Shown: piece by piece, positions 35,099-43,491 of the stretch
Numbering within the stretch: the stretch's first letter is position 1
Layout of the letters: every line of letters begins with the position of its first letter
Assembly (NCBI RefSeq): GCF_028736215.1
Contig: NZ_CP117883.1
Location: 992,001 to 1,056,000, forward strand
DNA length: 64,000 bases
From: Mucilaginibacter sp. KACC 22773
GTDB taxonomy: Bacteria > Bacteroidota > Bacteroidia > Sphingobacteriales > Sphingobacteriaceae
Direction: 5' to 3'
Program-made: the position numbers and the translations under genes
Notes under the pieces: model-generated
What the model saw: only the letters and a program-made list of their open reading frames with translations
What the model was told of the DNA's origin: nothing
Databases searched by the model: none

Positions 35099-36091
35099 AT
35101 GGCAATTTTAGCATTTCAAAAACCAGACAAGGTTATCATGCAAAAAGCAAATGATTTTGATGGTACGTTTGAATTTCGTCCGTTAGAACCAGGTTTTGGT
35201 GTAACCATTGGTAATGCTCTGCGTCGTATCTTACTTTCATCACTCGAAGGTTATGCAATTACTTCAGTACGTTTTTCGGGAGTAACGCATGAGTTTTCAA
35301 CCATCAAAGGTGTTGTTGAAGACGTAACCGAGATCATCTTGAACCTTAAACAGGTTCGTTTTAAAAAGACTGGTGAATCTGGCGACAGCGAGAAAATATT
35401 TGTTATTATAAATGGCCAGGATGCTTTTAAAGCCGGAGACATTACTAAATTCTCCAACAACTTTACAGTATTAAACCCTGATCTGGTTTTATGTAACATG
35501 GACTCATCAGTAACGCTTGAAATTGAGCTTACTGTTGGTAAAGGCCGTGGTTACGTGCCGAGTGAAGAAAACAAAAACCCTGATGCAAATGTTGGCGTTA
35601 TCGCTATCGATTCTATCTATACGCCGATAAAGAACGTTAAATATACCATCGAAAACTATCGTGTTGAGCAAAAAACCGACTATGAAAAATTAGTATTAGA
35701 TATTGCTACCGATGGTTCTGTTCATCCTGAAGATGCTTTGAAGGAAGCTGCAAAGATCCTTATCCAGCACTTTATGTTGTTCAGCGATGAAAACATGATG
35801 TTAGAAGCGCAGGCTAAAGAAGAAACTAAAGAAGTTGACGAGGAAATTTTGCACATGCGCAAGATTCTTAAAACTGAATTGGTTGATCTTGACCTTTCTG
35901 TACGTGCATTAAATTGCCTTAAAGCTGCAGATATCCGCAGCCTGGCCGATTTAGTATCGTACGATGTTGCTGATATGTTAAAGTTCAGGAACTTTGGTAA
36001 AAAATCACTGACTGAAATCCAGGACCTGGTTAAATCAAAAGGTTTATCTTTTGGTATGAACCTGTCTAAATTTAAGTTAGACGAAGAATAA
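35099..36091 (+). CDS. rpoA: DNA-directed RNA polymerase subunit alpha
   Basis: 330 residues. The N-terminal domain carries [20 protein letters not shown] and [11 protein letters not shown], for dimerisation and beta contacts; the linker is about residues 237-255. The C-terminal domain has [19 protein letters not shown] and [20 protein letters not shown], the DNA and activator contact helices. It lies between rpsD and rplQ as in most bacteria. Confidence 0.98.
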   Translation: MAILAFQKPDKVIMQKANDFDGTFEFRPLEPGFGVTIGNALRRILLSSLEGYAITSVRFSGVTHEFSTIKGVVEDVTEIILNLKQVRFKKTGESGDSEKIFVIINGQDAFKAGDITKFSNNFTVLNPDLVLCNMDSSVTLEIELTVGKGRGYVPSEENKNPDANVGVIAIDSIYTPIKNVKYTIENYRVEQKTDYEKLVLDIATDGSVHPEDALKEAAKILIQHFMLFSDENMMLEAQAKEETKEVDEEILHMRKILKTELVDLDLSVRALNCLKAADIRSLADLVSYDVADMLKFRNFGKKSLTEIQDLVKSKGLSFGMNLSKFKLDEE

Positions 36092-36096
36092 GTCGT

Positions 36097-36215
36097 TAAA
36101 TCTTGAGTTCTGAGTGTTGAGTTTATCTCTGTCACTCGGGACTCAAGTCATTTATAGGGTAGTTGGTTTTTTAGGGTTTTAAACTCACTACTCATCACTT
36201 AAAACTCAATACTAT
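36097..36215. repeat. degenerate inverted repeat between rpoA and rplQ
   Basis: TCTTGAGTTCTGAGTGTTGAG and ACTCGGGACTCAAG words on the left face AAACTCACTACTCATCACTT and AAAACTCAATACTAT on the right. Lies inside the transcript; no terminator T-tract. Confidence 0.6.
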
Positions 36216-36288
36216 TAAATAGCGAAGGCATAATTCCGAAGGCTTGAGTAAATCGCCGGACGGTATGCACGTGAAATAATTTAAAACA

Positions 36289-36834
36289 ATGAGACACGGA
36301 AACAAAAACAATCACTTAGGCCGTACTACCAGCCATCGCAAGGCGATGCTGTCAAACATGGCAACTTCGCTTATCCTACACAAGCGTATTACTACAACAT
36401 TAGCTAAAGCAAAAGTTTTGCGCGGTTATATCGAACCACTTTTAACTAAATCAAAAAGCGATACTACTCACTCTCGTCGTACAGTGTTTAGCTACCTGCA
36501 AGATAAAGATGCTACAACTATCCTTTTCCGCGAGATTGCTGAGAAGATTGCTAACCGCCCAGGTGGTTACACCCGTATCATCAAGTTAGAAAACCGTTTA
36601 GGTGACAACGCCGAAATGGCGATCATCGAGTTAGTAGATTATAACACTGTTTACGGTGTTGATACTGCCGCAACTGCTAAAAAATCAACACGTCGTCGTG
36701 GTGGTTCAGCAAAAGCTAAAACAGCAGCACCAGTTGCAGCTGAAGAAGCAGTAGTTGTTGAAGAAGCTAAAGAAGCACCAGTTGCTGAAGCGCCTGCAGC
36801 CGACGCTCCGGAAACTGAAGAAAAAGGAGAATAA
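36289..36834 (+). CDS. rplQ: 50S ribosomal protein L17 (bL17) with acidic tail
   Basis: 181 residues. The conserved part ends near residue 125: [20 protein letters not shown] and [21 protein letters not shown] basic [14 protein letters not shown] segment then leads to an Ala/Glu/Pro/Val tail of about 45 residues, a feature of the phylum. L17 sits near the tunnel exit. Last gene of the cluster, followed by a strong terminator. Confidence 0.96.
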   Translation: MRHGNKNNHLGRTTSHRKAMLSNMATSLILHKRITTTLAKAKVLRGYIEPLLTKSKSDTTHSRRTVFSYLQDKDATTILFREIAEKIANRPGGYTRIIKLENRLGDNAEMAIIELVDYNTVYGVDTAATAKKSTRRRGGSAKAKTAAPVAAEEAVVVEEAKEAPVAEAPAADAPETEEKGE

Positions 36835-36855
36835 TTATTCTTTTTTTTAGATATA

Positions 36856-36892
36856 AAAACGCCCTGTTCATTTGAGCAGGGCGTTTTTTTTT
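36856..36892 (+). terminator. rho-independent terminator of the ribosomal cluster
   Basis: AAAACGCCCTG pairs with CAGGGCGTTTT around a 10-nt loop and runs into nine T. A textbook terminator directly after rplQ. Confidence 0.9.
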
Positions 36893-36924
36893 GACATGAT
36901 AATTGGAATGCGTGGATGACGGAT

Positions 36925-37461
36925 TTATAAACCAGATGGCGGTTTGGTGAGTTTGTATGTCAGCAATCCTTCTATCTCCTCCATCTGCTCAAGGCCACAC
37001 TTGTCCATTAGCCTGCGCGATGGCAGGTTATCGGCATAAGTATGCACAATAATGGCTTTTACAAACGGATGCGTAAATGCCCATTTAATCATCGCCTGTA
37101 TGGCCTCTGTAGCGAAGCCCTTGTTGTGCTGGTTGGCATCAATCATGTAGCCTATTTCTGCTTCGCCGTTTTCGTTTGGATAGCCCGCAAAGCCCATGCC
37201 ACCGACGGATGTGTTTGTGCTTTTAAGCACCAGTTCCCAATCGGTATACCATAGGTATTTGTCGGGATAGGCGAGGGTATTGGGCAGCCAGAAGTTGTCC
37301 AATGCATCAATGATTTCGGCATAATAAAATGGATCAACGAGCATAAAGGACGGTGTCAGTCCCATGGAAATTTCCATCAGCGTGCGGTCCTGGCGTAGCA
37401 ATAAAAGTTGCTGATGTGTTAACGGTATCAGTGTTAACCGTTCAGATTCTAAATAAAACAT
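36925..37461 (-). CDS. GNAT family N-acetyltransferase
   Basis: 178 residues. The RimJ/RimL-like pattern is ESERLTLIPLTHQQLLLLRQ at the N-terminus, GEAEIGYMIDANQHNKGFAT with the acetyl-CoA pyrophosphate loop (NKGFAT for the usual G-x-G-hydrophobic), and ADNLPSRRLMDKCGLEQMEE near the end. The acceptor substrate is unknown. It is convergent with the ribosomal cluster. Confidence 0.85.
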   Translation of the reverse strand: MFYLESERLTLIPLTHQQLLLLRQDRTLMEISMGLTPSFMLVDPFYYAEIIDALDNFWLPNTLAYPDKYLWYTDWELVLKSTNTSVGGMGFAGYPNENGEAEIGYMIDANQHNKGFATEAIQAMIKWAFTHPFVKAIIVHTYADNLPSRRLMDKCGLEQMEEIEGLLTYKLTKPPSGL

Positions 37462-37522
37462 TTGATTTGTTTAGGAATTAAATAACAATAGTAAACCGGT
37501 TCTCTTTTTTAAAGTGAAGGTT

Positions 37523-37542
37523 AAGCTTTGCGGGCAAAGCTT
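37523..37542. repeat. 9-bp perfect hairpin
   Basis: AAGCTTTGC pairs with GCAAAGCTT around GG, followed by TTGTT. It lies upstream of the acetyltransferase start, so it is probably not its terminator. Confidence 0.4.
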
Positions 37543-37679
37543 TTGTTATACAATTCCAGGCGTAGTGATTAGCCTGATTTGATTTGTGAGTAACAGAGGC
37601 GTCTTGTTTGTTGGGATAAAGATGGGAATTTAGTTTGTAAATAACTAATAATGGAAACGTTGTTGGCGACGCAGAATTT

Positions 37680-37762
37680 GCGTTAGGGGTAGTAGCGGAT
37701 ACCGGCCCCGAGCCTAAGGCCGTGTGTGCGTATGAGCGGATGACCCGGCCGTAGGCAACGCC
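37680..37762. repeat. 83-nt structured dispersed element, copy 1
   Basis: Same length and framework as 58136-58218: shared blocks GCGGATACCGGCC, CTAAGGCC, GTATGAGC and GGCCGTAGGCAA. The ends GCGTT and AACGC can pair. An inner CCTAAGGCCG / CGGCCGTAGG stem with one mismatch is possible. The rest of the 37462-38002 gap shows only the hairpin at 37523 and the region just before dnaK. Confidence 0.7.
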
Positions 37763-37870
37763 ATTGGTTGAATGATGAGGGATTGTTTATACACTCAAAT
37801 GTTATTCACTTACCACCTTTCGCCTTTTACCTTTCTCCTTTCACCTCCAACGAAGCGATTTCTGCCAACC

Positions 37871-37918
37871 TGTCACCACAGTTTATGACTTTTCTGACGC
37901 AATAATTGTCATCCTGAC
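37871..37918 (+). promoter_or_regulatory. TGAC/GTCA-rich region upstream of dnaK
   Basis: TGTCA (37871, 37907) and TGAC (37886, 37895, 37915) recur within 48 bp, and TGAC-N9-GTCA (37895-37911) is an inverted pair. The location 85-130 bp before dnaK fits a stress regulator site, but no known consensus is matched. Confidence 0.3.
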
Positions 37919-38002
37919 CATATGCCCTGCCAAACGGGTTTGGCACAAACGTTGATAAATAGGAGTTGTAGTAAATTAATAAAATCAAGAAAAAACAATC
38001 AT

Positions 38003-39904
38003 ATGTCTAAAATAATTGGAATCGACTTAGGAACAACAAACTCCTGCGTGTCTGTAATGGAAGGTAACGAACCTGTAGTTATAGCAAATAGCGAGGGAAA
38101 ACGTACTACGCCATCCGTTGTAGCTTTTATTGATAACGGCGAGCGTAAAGTTGGTGATCCGGCTAAACGTCAGGCAATCACTAACCCTACAAAAACCATT
38201 TCGTCTATCAAACGCTTTATGGGTAACCAGTTTAACGAAGTTACCAGCGAGGCCGCACGCGTACCTTATAAGGTAGTTAAAGGAGATAACAACACCCCAC
38301 GTGTTGAAATTGGCGACCGTAAATACACTCCACAAGAGATTTCGGCCATGATCCTTCAGAAAATGAAGAAAACTGCCGAAGACTTTTTAGGAACTGAAGT
38401 TACTGAAGCTGTTATTACAGTACCTGCGTACTTTAACGATGCACAACGCCAGGCAACTAAAGAAGCCGGTGAAATTGCTGGTTTAAAAGTTCGCCGTATT
38501 ATTAACGAACCTACTGCTGCTGCCTTGGCTTATGGCTTTGATAAAGCACACAAGGATATGAAAATTGCGGTATTTGACTGCGGTGGTGGTACGCATGACG
38601 TATCAATCCTTGAATTAGGTGATGGTGTATTTGAAGTAAAATCAACCGATGGTGATACGCACTTAGGTGGTGACGACTTTGACCAGGTAATTATTGACTG
38701 GTTAGCTGACGAATTTAAAAGCGACGAAGGTATTGATCTGCGTAAAGATCCAATGGCTTTGCAACGTTTAAAAGAATCGGCCGAAAAAGCTAAAATTGAG
38801 TTGTCAAGTTCTGCACAAACAGAAATTAACCTGCCATACATTACAGCTGCCGATGGTATGCCTAAACACCTGGTTAAAACTTTAACCCGTGCTAAATTTG
38901 AGCAACTGGCAGATAGCCTGATTAAACGTACTATTGAGCCTTGCAAAACAGCATTGAAAAATGCAGGTTACAGCACATCAGATATCGACGAAGTTATCCT
39001 GGTAGGTGGTTCAACCCGTATCCCTGCTATTCAGGAAGCTGTTCAGAAATTCTTTGGCAAAACTCCATCAAAAGGTGTTAACCCAGATGAGGTTGTAGCT
39101 ATCGGTGCTGCTATTCAAGGTGGTGTATTGACAGGCGAAGTTAAGGATGTGTTGTTGTTAGATGTTACCCCGCTTTCATTAGGTATCGAAACTATGGGTG
39201 GTGTAATGACCAAATTAATTGAGTCGAACACAACTATCCCGACTAAAAAATCTGAAACTTTCTCAACTGCCAGCGATAGCCAGCCATCTGTTGAGATCCA
39301 CATATTACAGGGTGAGCGCCCAATGGCTGCAGGTAACCGTACTATAGGCCGGTTCCACCTGGATGGTATTCCACCAGCACCTCGGGGCGTGCCTCAAATC
39401 GAAGTAACATTTGATATTGATGCCAACGGTATATTGCACGTATCTGCTAAAGATAAAGCAACCGGTAAAGAGCAAAAAATCCGTATCGAAGCCTCTTCGG
39501 GTTTAACTGATGCCGAGATTAAAAAGATGAAGGATGAAGCTGAAGCTAATGCTGATGCCGACAAAAAAGCACGTGAAGAAGTTGAAAAACTTAACGGTGC
39601 CGATGCCTTGATCTTCTCGACAGAAAAACAACTGAAAGAGTACGGTGATAAAATTGGCGCTGATAAAAAAGCTCCTATCGAAGCTGGTTTAGCTAAGTTA
39701 AAAGAAGCTTACGCTGCTAAAAACTTTGATGCGATTGAAGCCGCTCAAACTGAACTGAACGCTGCATGGGCAACCGCATCTGAAGAGATGTACAAAGGTG
39801 CTGCCGATGGTGGTCAGCCTCAGCCAGAAGCTAACGCAGGCGCACAAGATCATGGCGACACCGTAACTGATGTTGACTTTGAAGAAGTAAAAGACGAGAA
39901 ATAA
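38003..39904 (+). CDS. dnaK: molecular chaperone DnaK (Hsp70)
   Basis: 633 residues from the ATG at 38003, where the universal [20 protein letters not shown] begins; an upstream in-frame ATG at 37922 would add 27 residues of non-Hsp70 sequence. The ATPase domain shows [18 protein letters not shown] and [15 protein letters not shown], the linker is [16 protein letters not shown], and the substrate domain and a helical lid with an Ala/Glu-rich tail ending in EEVKDEK follow. It folds nascent and stress-damaged proteins with DnaJ and GrpE, neither of which is adjacent. Confidence 0.98.
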   Translation: MSKIIGIDLGTTNSCVSVMEGNEPVVIANSEGKRTTPSVVAFIDNGERKVGDPAKRQAITNPTKTISSIKRFMGNQFNEVTSEAARVPYKVVKGDNNTPRVEIGDRKYTPQEISAMILQKMKKTAEDFLGTEVTEAVITVPAYFNDAQRQATKEAGEIAGLKVRRIINEPTAAALAYGFDKAHKDMKIAVFDCGGGTHDVSILELGDGVFEVKSTDGDTHLGGDDFDQVIIDWLADEFKSDEGIDLRKDPMALQRLKESAEKAKIELSSSAQTEINLPYITAADGMPKHLVKTLTRAKFEQLADSLIKRTIEPCKTALKNAGYSTSDIDEVILVGGSTRIPAIQEAVQKFFGKTPSKGVNPDEVVAIGAAIQGGVLTGEVKDVLLLDVTPLSLGIETMGGVMTKLIESNTTIPTKKSETFSTASDSQPSVEIHILQGERPMAAGNRTIGRFHLDGIPPAPRGVPQIEVTFDIDANGILHVSAKDKATGKEQKIRIEASSGLTDAEIKKMKDEAEANADADKKAREEVEKLNGADALIFSTEKQLKEYGDKIGADKKAPIEAGLAKLKEAYAAKNFDAIEAAQTELNAAWATASEEMYKGAADGGQPQPEANAGAQDHGDTVTDVDFEEVKDEK

Positions 39905-39938
39905 TATTAAATTTCGTTAAATTAAATACAATACAAGG

Positions 39939-39970
39939 GCCCGGTTGAAGAAATTCAGCCGGGCTTTTTT
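39939..39970 (+). terminator. rho-independent terminator of dnaK
   Basis: GCCCGG-TTGAA pairs with TTCAG-CCGGGC around a short A-rich loop, followed by TTTTTT. Confidence 0.85.
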
Positions 39971-40032
39971 GGGCGATAATTTTTGTCCTTTCATAGCATG
40001 ACGAGAGGTGCATCATTTAATCTTGTTCCTCC

Positions 40033-40120
40033 TGTCATTCTGAGGTACGAAGAATCTATTTTACGCCATGCACGGCCGATAGGAAAGTTCGCGAATAGAT
40101 TCTTCGTACCTACCCATGAC
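40033..40120. repeat. palindromic repeat, left of the IS110 element
   Basis: GTCATTCTGA then GGTACGAAGAATCTATT is matched by AATAGATTCTTCGTACC and, after a mismatched block, ATGAC. The stem is about 25 bp with a 30-nt loop. This TCATTCTGA-type repeat is the kind of target used by IS110 elements. Confidence 0.7.
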
Positions 40121-40128
40121 ATATCGAA

Positions 40129-41427
40129 TTATATAGGTACTAAGTCCACATTAAATTCGATAGCGAGCTTTTGTAAATACCTTTGCTTCTGCTCTTTAAG
40201 CATGTTATCATATGCCTCTATGCCTTTTTCTACAAAATCGCTCCCTTTAACCATTAAACGCCAATATTGAATAGCCAATTTTCTGGCAGTTGCTTTGATG
40301 GCTATCGCCGGACCTTTTCTTCCTCTTAACCGTCTGGCGAATGCTCCCCATCCAATGTATTTGCTGTTTAGCAAGCCGCACGCCATTTCCTTGAATATCT
40401 GGCCGGCGGTAGGTTTTCCTTTGCTTTTACTTTTGTTTTTCTTGCCCGAACGGTTCTGACCGGGAGATACCCCAAGCCAATTGGCAAACCGTTTTTCCGT
40501 CGACCACTGGCTTAAATCGGCTCCAATTTCTGTATATAACTGTAACCAGTTATAATCTGTAAAGCCGGGAAGCCTGGTGGCATCCCGGCCACCAAATATT
40601 TTCAGCAAATGCCCGCCAAGGTCTTTAACCTGGGGCTTATTGTGCCTGATCGGTTTTCTATTTCCGGTATTTGTACCGGGCGGTAGTTGTTTGTCTTTAT
40701 TAATCTGTTGCAAGGTGCTATCTATTTTCCGGTCACACTCCAAGATCTGGCCTTGATAAAAAAGATATGCCTTATAAGCCTGCTCCAGGGCAAAAAGCCC
40801 ATGTGGCGTGTAATGGCCCTCCAAAGCCTTTAATACTTCTTCGCTCTTTTTATCTTTGATTTTTTTGTGGCAGAGAGCAAGCAGCTTATAACGGTCTCTT
40901 TCACCGGAAAGGATTGCTGTTATAAGGGCTTTTCCACTGGCCCCATGTATCTGACTTAATACTTCCGGTAAACGGATATTCATTTCGATCAGGGCCTTTT
41001 GCATATGCTGAATATGCATCGAGGCACTCCGGAGGTGGTCTTCACGTAATCGCTGGTAACTACGTAGCTCCTTGAGCAGCCCCTCAGAAACGTAGCAACG
41101 GTTCAGTAAACCATAACTATGTAACTGCTGGATCCACTGGCAGTCTTTCACATCTGTCTTTCTTCCAGGCAACTGTTTGGTTTGGCGGCCGTCGACCAGC
41201 CACACATCTAACCCTGCATCTGACAGGATATCATGAAGTACATACCAGTAAACACCTGTAGCTTCCATCGCCACTGTAGTTACCCGGTTCTCCAGTAAAT
41301 ATTTACTAAGTGCTACCAGATCGCCGGTAAAGGTTTCAAAGCTACGGACAGGGCCGCTTTCCAGGCCAACGAAAACATGACGGGAGCCAATATCTATACC
41401 GGCTGCATGTGTACGCATTTTTTCCAT
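40129..41427 (-). CDS. IS110 family transposase (DEDD recombinase)
   Basis: 432 residues, intact. The N-terminal RuvC-like DEDD domain shows AAGIDIGSRH (Asp12), VAMEATGVYW (Glu) and QTKQLPGRKTDVKDCQWIQ (Asp-Asp). The C-terminal Transposase_20 domain holds GADLSQWSTEKRFANWLGVS and PGQNRSGKK, with the catalytic serine region. IS110 recombinases are guided by a structured bridge RNA made from the element's own non-coding end. No frameshift or stop suggests it is recent and active. Confidence 0.95.
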   Translation of the reverse strand: MEKMRTHAAGIDIGSRHVFVGLESGPVRSFETFTGDLVALSKYLLENRVTTVAMEATGVYWYVLHDILSDAGLDVWLVDGRQTKQLPGRKTDVKDCQWIQQLHSYGLLNRCYVSEGLLKELRSYQRLREDHLRSASMHIQHMQKALIEMNIRLPEVLSQIHGASGKALITAILSGERDRYKLLALCHKKIKDKKSEEVLKALEGHYTPHGLFALEQAYKAYLFYQGQILECDRKIDSTLQQINKDKQLPPGTNTGNRKPIRHNKPQVKDLGGHLLKIFGGRDATRLPGFTDYNWLQLYTEIGADLSQWSTEKRFANWLGVSPGQNRSGKKNKSKSKGKPTAGQIFKEMACGLLNSKYIGWGAFARRLRGRKGPAIAIKATARKLAIQYWRLMVKGSDFVEKGIEAYDNMLKEQKQRYLQKLAIEFNVDLVPI

Positions 41428-41605
41428 ATCAAGCTTGTTTTAAATAAGCTGTGCCCGAAGGAGTATAAGGAAAAACAGGCTACCCATCGGACAAATCACT
41501 GTAAACAGGATCGTACCATACCTTCAGACTCTATCTTCGGAACCATACTCAGACACAGGCACGAAGCACTATAACTCGACCGGCCACACTGCACAGCGTT
41601 AACAA
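41428..41605 (-). ncRNA. probable bridge RNA of the IS110 element
   Basis: The 178-nt segment 5' of the transposase has no coding content of its own and its length equals the bridge RNAs known for IS110-subgroup elements such as IS621 (about 177 nt). Read on the minus strand it has repeated partly pairing segments (GTGCTTCGTGCCTGTG, GAGTATGGTTCCGAAG, GTCTGAAGGTATGGTAC). The loop pairing to target and donor was not solved here. Confidence 0.55.
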
Positions 41606-41610
41606 AAGTA

Positions 41611-41659
41611 TGTCATTTCACCTTCAGAATTTCGCGAAATTTTAACACTCAGAATGACA
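41611..41659. repeat. palindromic repeat, right of the IS110 element
   Basis: TGTCATT pairs with AATGACA at the outer ends, and the centre is the palindrome AATTTCGCGAAATT. It belongs with the repeat on the left of the element by its TCATT / CAGAATGACA ends. Confidence 0.65.
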
Positions 41660-41708
41660 AGAGTATTTTTCTTATTTTTACTCCATAACAAAAGGCAAAT
41701 AAATTTCA

Positions 41709-42728
41709 ATGTCAACAAAACCAATTGTAGCGGGCCTGATGGCCTACGGTATGTCGGGCCGTATTTTTCACGCCCCATTTTTATCAACCAATCCTGGCTT
41801 TACTTTTAAAGCTATTGTGGAACGCCATGAAAAAAAGGCCGGCAAAGTATACCCGGATGTAATTAGCTATAACACTATAGACGAATTGCTGAATGACACT
41901 GAAATTGAATTGATTGTTGTTAATACGCCAAACGATACCCATTTTGACTATGCCATGCTGGCGCTTAATGCCGGTAAACATGTGCTTATAGAAAAACCAG
42001 CCGCAGTTACTTCGGCAGAAGTAAAGACATTATTTGATTTGGGCAGGCAGCTTGATTTGAAAGTAATGATTTACCAAAACCGCCGGTACGATAGTGGTTT
42101 CATTTCGGTAAAAAAAGTTATTGAAAGCGGCCGGCTTGGCGAACTGATAGAAGTGAATTTCAGGCTCGACAGGTACCGTATGGCTATCGGGGCAAAGCAG
42201 TTTAAGGAAACTAAAGAAACGCCGGGTAACGGCTTAACGTACGATTTGGGCGCGCACCTGGTTGACAACGCCATTAGTATTTTTGGCCGGCCGTTAAGTT
42301 ATGTGAAAACTACAGCCACACATCGTCCCGGGTCGCAGGTTGATGATTATTTTCACATTCATTTAAGTTATCCCAACCAATTAAACGTGTATTTAACGTC
42401 GGGCTTGTTGATTGCCGAGCATCTGCCGGGCTTTGTTGTACATGGCACATTGGGCAGTTTTGTAAAGTTGCGTACAGATGTGCAAGAGGCACAATTAGAT
42501 GCCGGAATGATGCCGGATGCAGCAGGTTTTGGAGTTGAGCCTGAAGGAAGCGAGGGTAAATTGGTACTGATGGGGCCTGACAATGAGAAAACTGTAGAGT
42601 GGGTTCCGTCAGACAAGGGTAATTATAATGGTTTATTTGATGCCGTGTATCATACTGTGCGTGAAAATGCGTTATTCCCGATAACTGAGGAACAAATAGC
42701 CTGGCAGATGGAATTGCTGGAGAGCTAA
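41709..42728 (+). CDS. Gfo/Idh/MocA family oxidoreductase
   Basis: 339 residues. GLMAYGMSGRIFHAPFLS is the YvaA/YhhX-like variant of the nucleotide-binding start, then HVLIEKPAAV (EKP, catalytic Lys) and the C-terminal-domain motif GLTYDLGAHLVDNA with the substrate-binding Asp and His. NAD(P)-dependent; likely acts on a cyclitol or sugar. It follows the IS element directly and is in the same direction as the thioredoxin-like gene 43 nt downstream. Confidence 0.9.
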   Translation: MSTKPIVAGLMAYGMSGRIFHAPFLSTNPGFTFKAIVERHEKKAGKVYPDVISYNTIDELLNDTEIELIVVNTPNDTHFDYAMLALNAGKHVLIEKPAAVTSAEVKTLFDLGRQLDLKVMIYQNRRYDSGFISVKKVIESGRLGELIEVNFRLDRYRMAIGAKQFKETKETPGNGLTYDLGAHLVDNAISIFGRPLSYVKTTATHRPGSQVDDYFHIHLSYPNQLNVYLTSGLLIAEHLPGFVVHGTLGSFVKLRTDVQEAQLDAGMMPDAAGFGVEPEGSEGKLVLMGPDNEKTVEWVPSDKGNYNGLFDAVYHTVRENALFPITEEQIAWQMELLES

Positions 42729-42770
42729 AAATATCGTAACTATGCTTTAATGAAATATTATATCAACATA

Positions 42771-43259
42771 ATGAAAAGAATATGTTTGTTGTTTTGCCTT
42801 ATTGTAGCCGCGGGCTGCAGCCAGGCCCAAACCATGCCCGTAAATAGCAAAATTGCCCCATACCATATATTAACTACTGACAGTGTTTATGTTACGCCTG
42901 CCGACCTGAAAAAGAACAAGCCGGTTATGGTAATCTATTTCTCGCCCGATTGCAGTCACTGCCAGCACCTGATGTATGATTTAAAACCCGAACTGGATAA
43001 GCTTAAAGGGGTGCAGATTGTAATGATAACCTTTGTGAACCAGCTAAAAGCCATACAGGTATTTCAGCGCGATTTTGATTTGGCTAAATATCACAATATC
43101 ATTATAGGTACCGAAGGGTATACTTACGTAGTGCAGCGTTATTACCACGTACAAACCACGCCATACATTGCCATTTATGATAAAAACGGGAAACTTGCCC
43201 AGGCTTATGACAAAGTGCCAAAAATTCCGGTGCTGATGGATGCAATTAAGAAAGTGTAA
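42771..43259 (+). CDS. thioredoxin-like lipoprotein (TlpA/redoxin type)
   Basis: 162 residues from the ATG at 42771, where KRICLLFCLIVAAGC forms a lipoprotein signal with lipobox VAAGC. The thioredoxin fold has the active site PDCSHCQ (C-x-x-C), a cis-Pro region in VQTTPYIAIYDKNG, and the AhpC/TlpA-type strand VMVIYFS. It probably reduces or isomerises disulfides in the periplasm. Close to but not clearly linked with the oxidoreductase before it. Confidence 0.85.
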   Translation: MKRICLLFCLIVAAGCSQAQTMPVNSKIAPYHILTTDSVYVTPADLKKNKPVMVIYFSPDCSHCQHLMYDLKPELDKLKGVQIVMITFVNQLKAIQVFQRDFDLAKYHNIIIGTEGYTYVVQRYYHVQTTPYIAIYDKNGKLAQAYDKVPKIPVLMDAIKKV

Positions 43260-43261
43260 AC

Positions 43262-43490
43262 TTAGATGTGCAAATATGCAAATTTCAGATGCGCGGATGA
43301 TTTTTTGATGTGATAGATTTCAATATCGAAAAGTCTGCTTCTACTGCAAACAACAAAGCCTTACAGTGTTAAAACTCGTAAGGCTTTGTTATTGTCAACG
43401 GCATAGGTATAATAAATTTAAATTAGCCATTTATAAAAATCAAAACATCTATCAAACCCGATCATCATCTGCACATCTGAAATTTGCACA
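43262..43490. repeat. inverted word repeat with terminator hairpin
   Basis: ATGCAAATTTCAGATG near 43273 faces CATCTGAAATTTGCACATCT near 43468. Inside lies the perfect hairpin at 43352-43390. Confidence 0.6.
43352..43390. terminator. bidirectional terminator-like hairpin
   Basis: AACAAAGCCTTAC pairs perfectly with GTAAGGCTTTGTT around a 13-nt loop. It stands between two convergent genes. Confidence 0.65.
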
Positions 43491-43491
43491 T

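Larger units (their letters stand above)
40121..41610 (-). mobile_element. IS110-family insertion sequence
   Basis: Contains one complete transposase gene and about 180 nt of non-coding DNA on its 5' side, the layout of the IS110 subgroup. IS110 elements lack terminal inverted repeats, so ends are approximate: the interval lies between the palindromes at 40033-40120 and 41611-41659. GCTGTGC (41448-41454) and GCACAGC (41591-41597) bracket the non-coding side. Confidence 0.75.

Noticed and set aside
37922..38002. N-terminal 27-residue extension of dnaK
   Set aside because: Hsp70 proteins start at [13 protein letters not shown]; the extra residues come from an untranslated leader.
41377..41574. 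Frame running opposite the IS110 transposase over the non-coding end
   Set aside because: It overlaps the predicted bridge RNA on the other strand and resembles no protein; IS110 elements of this type carry one gene.
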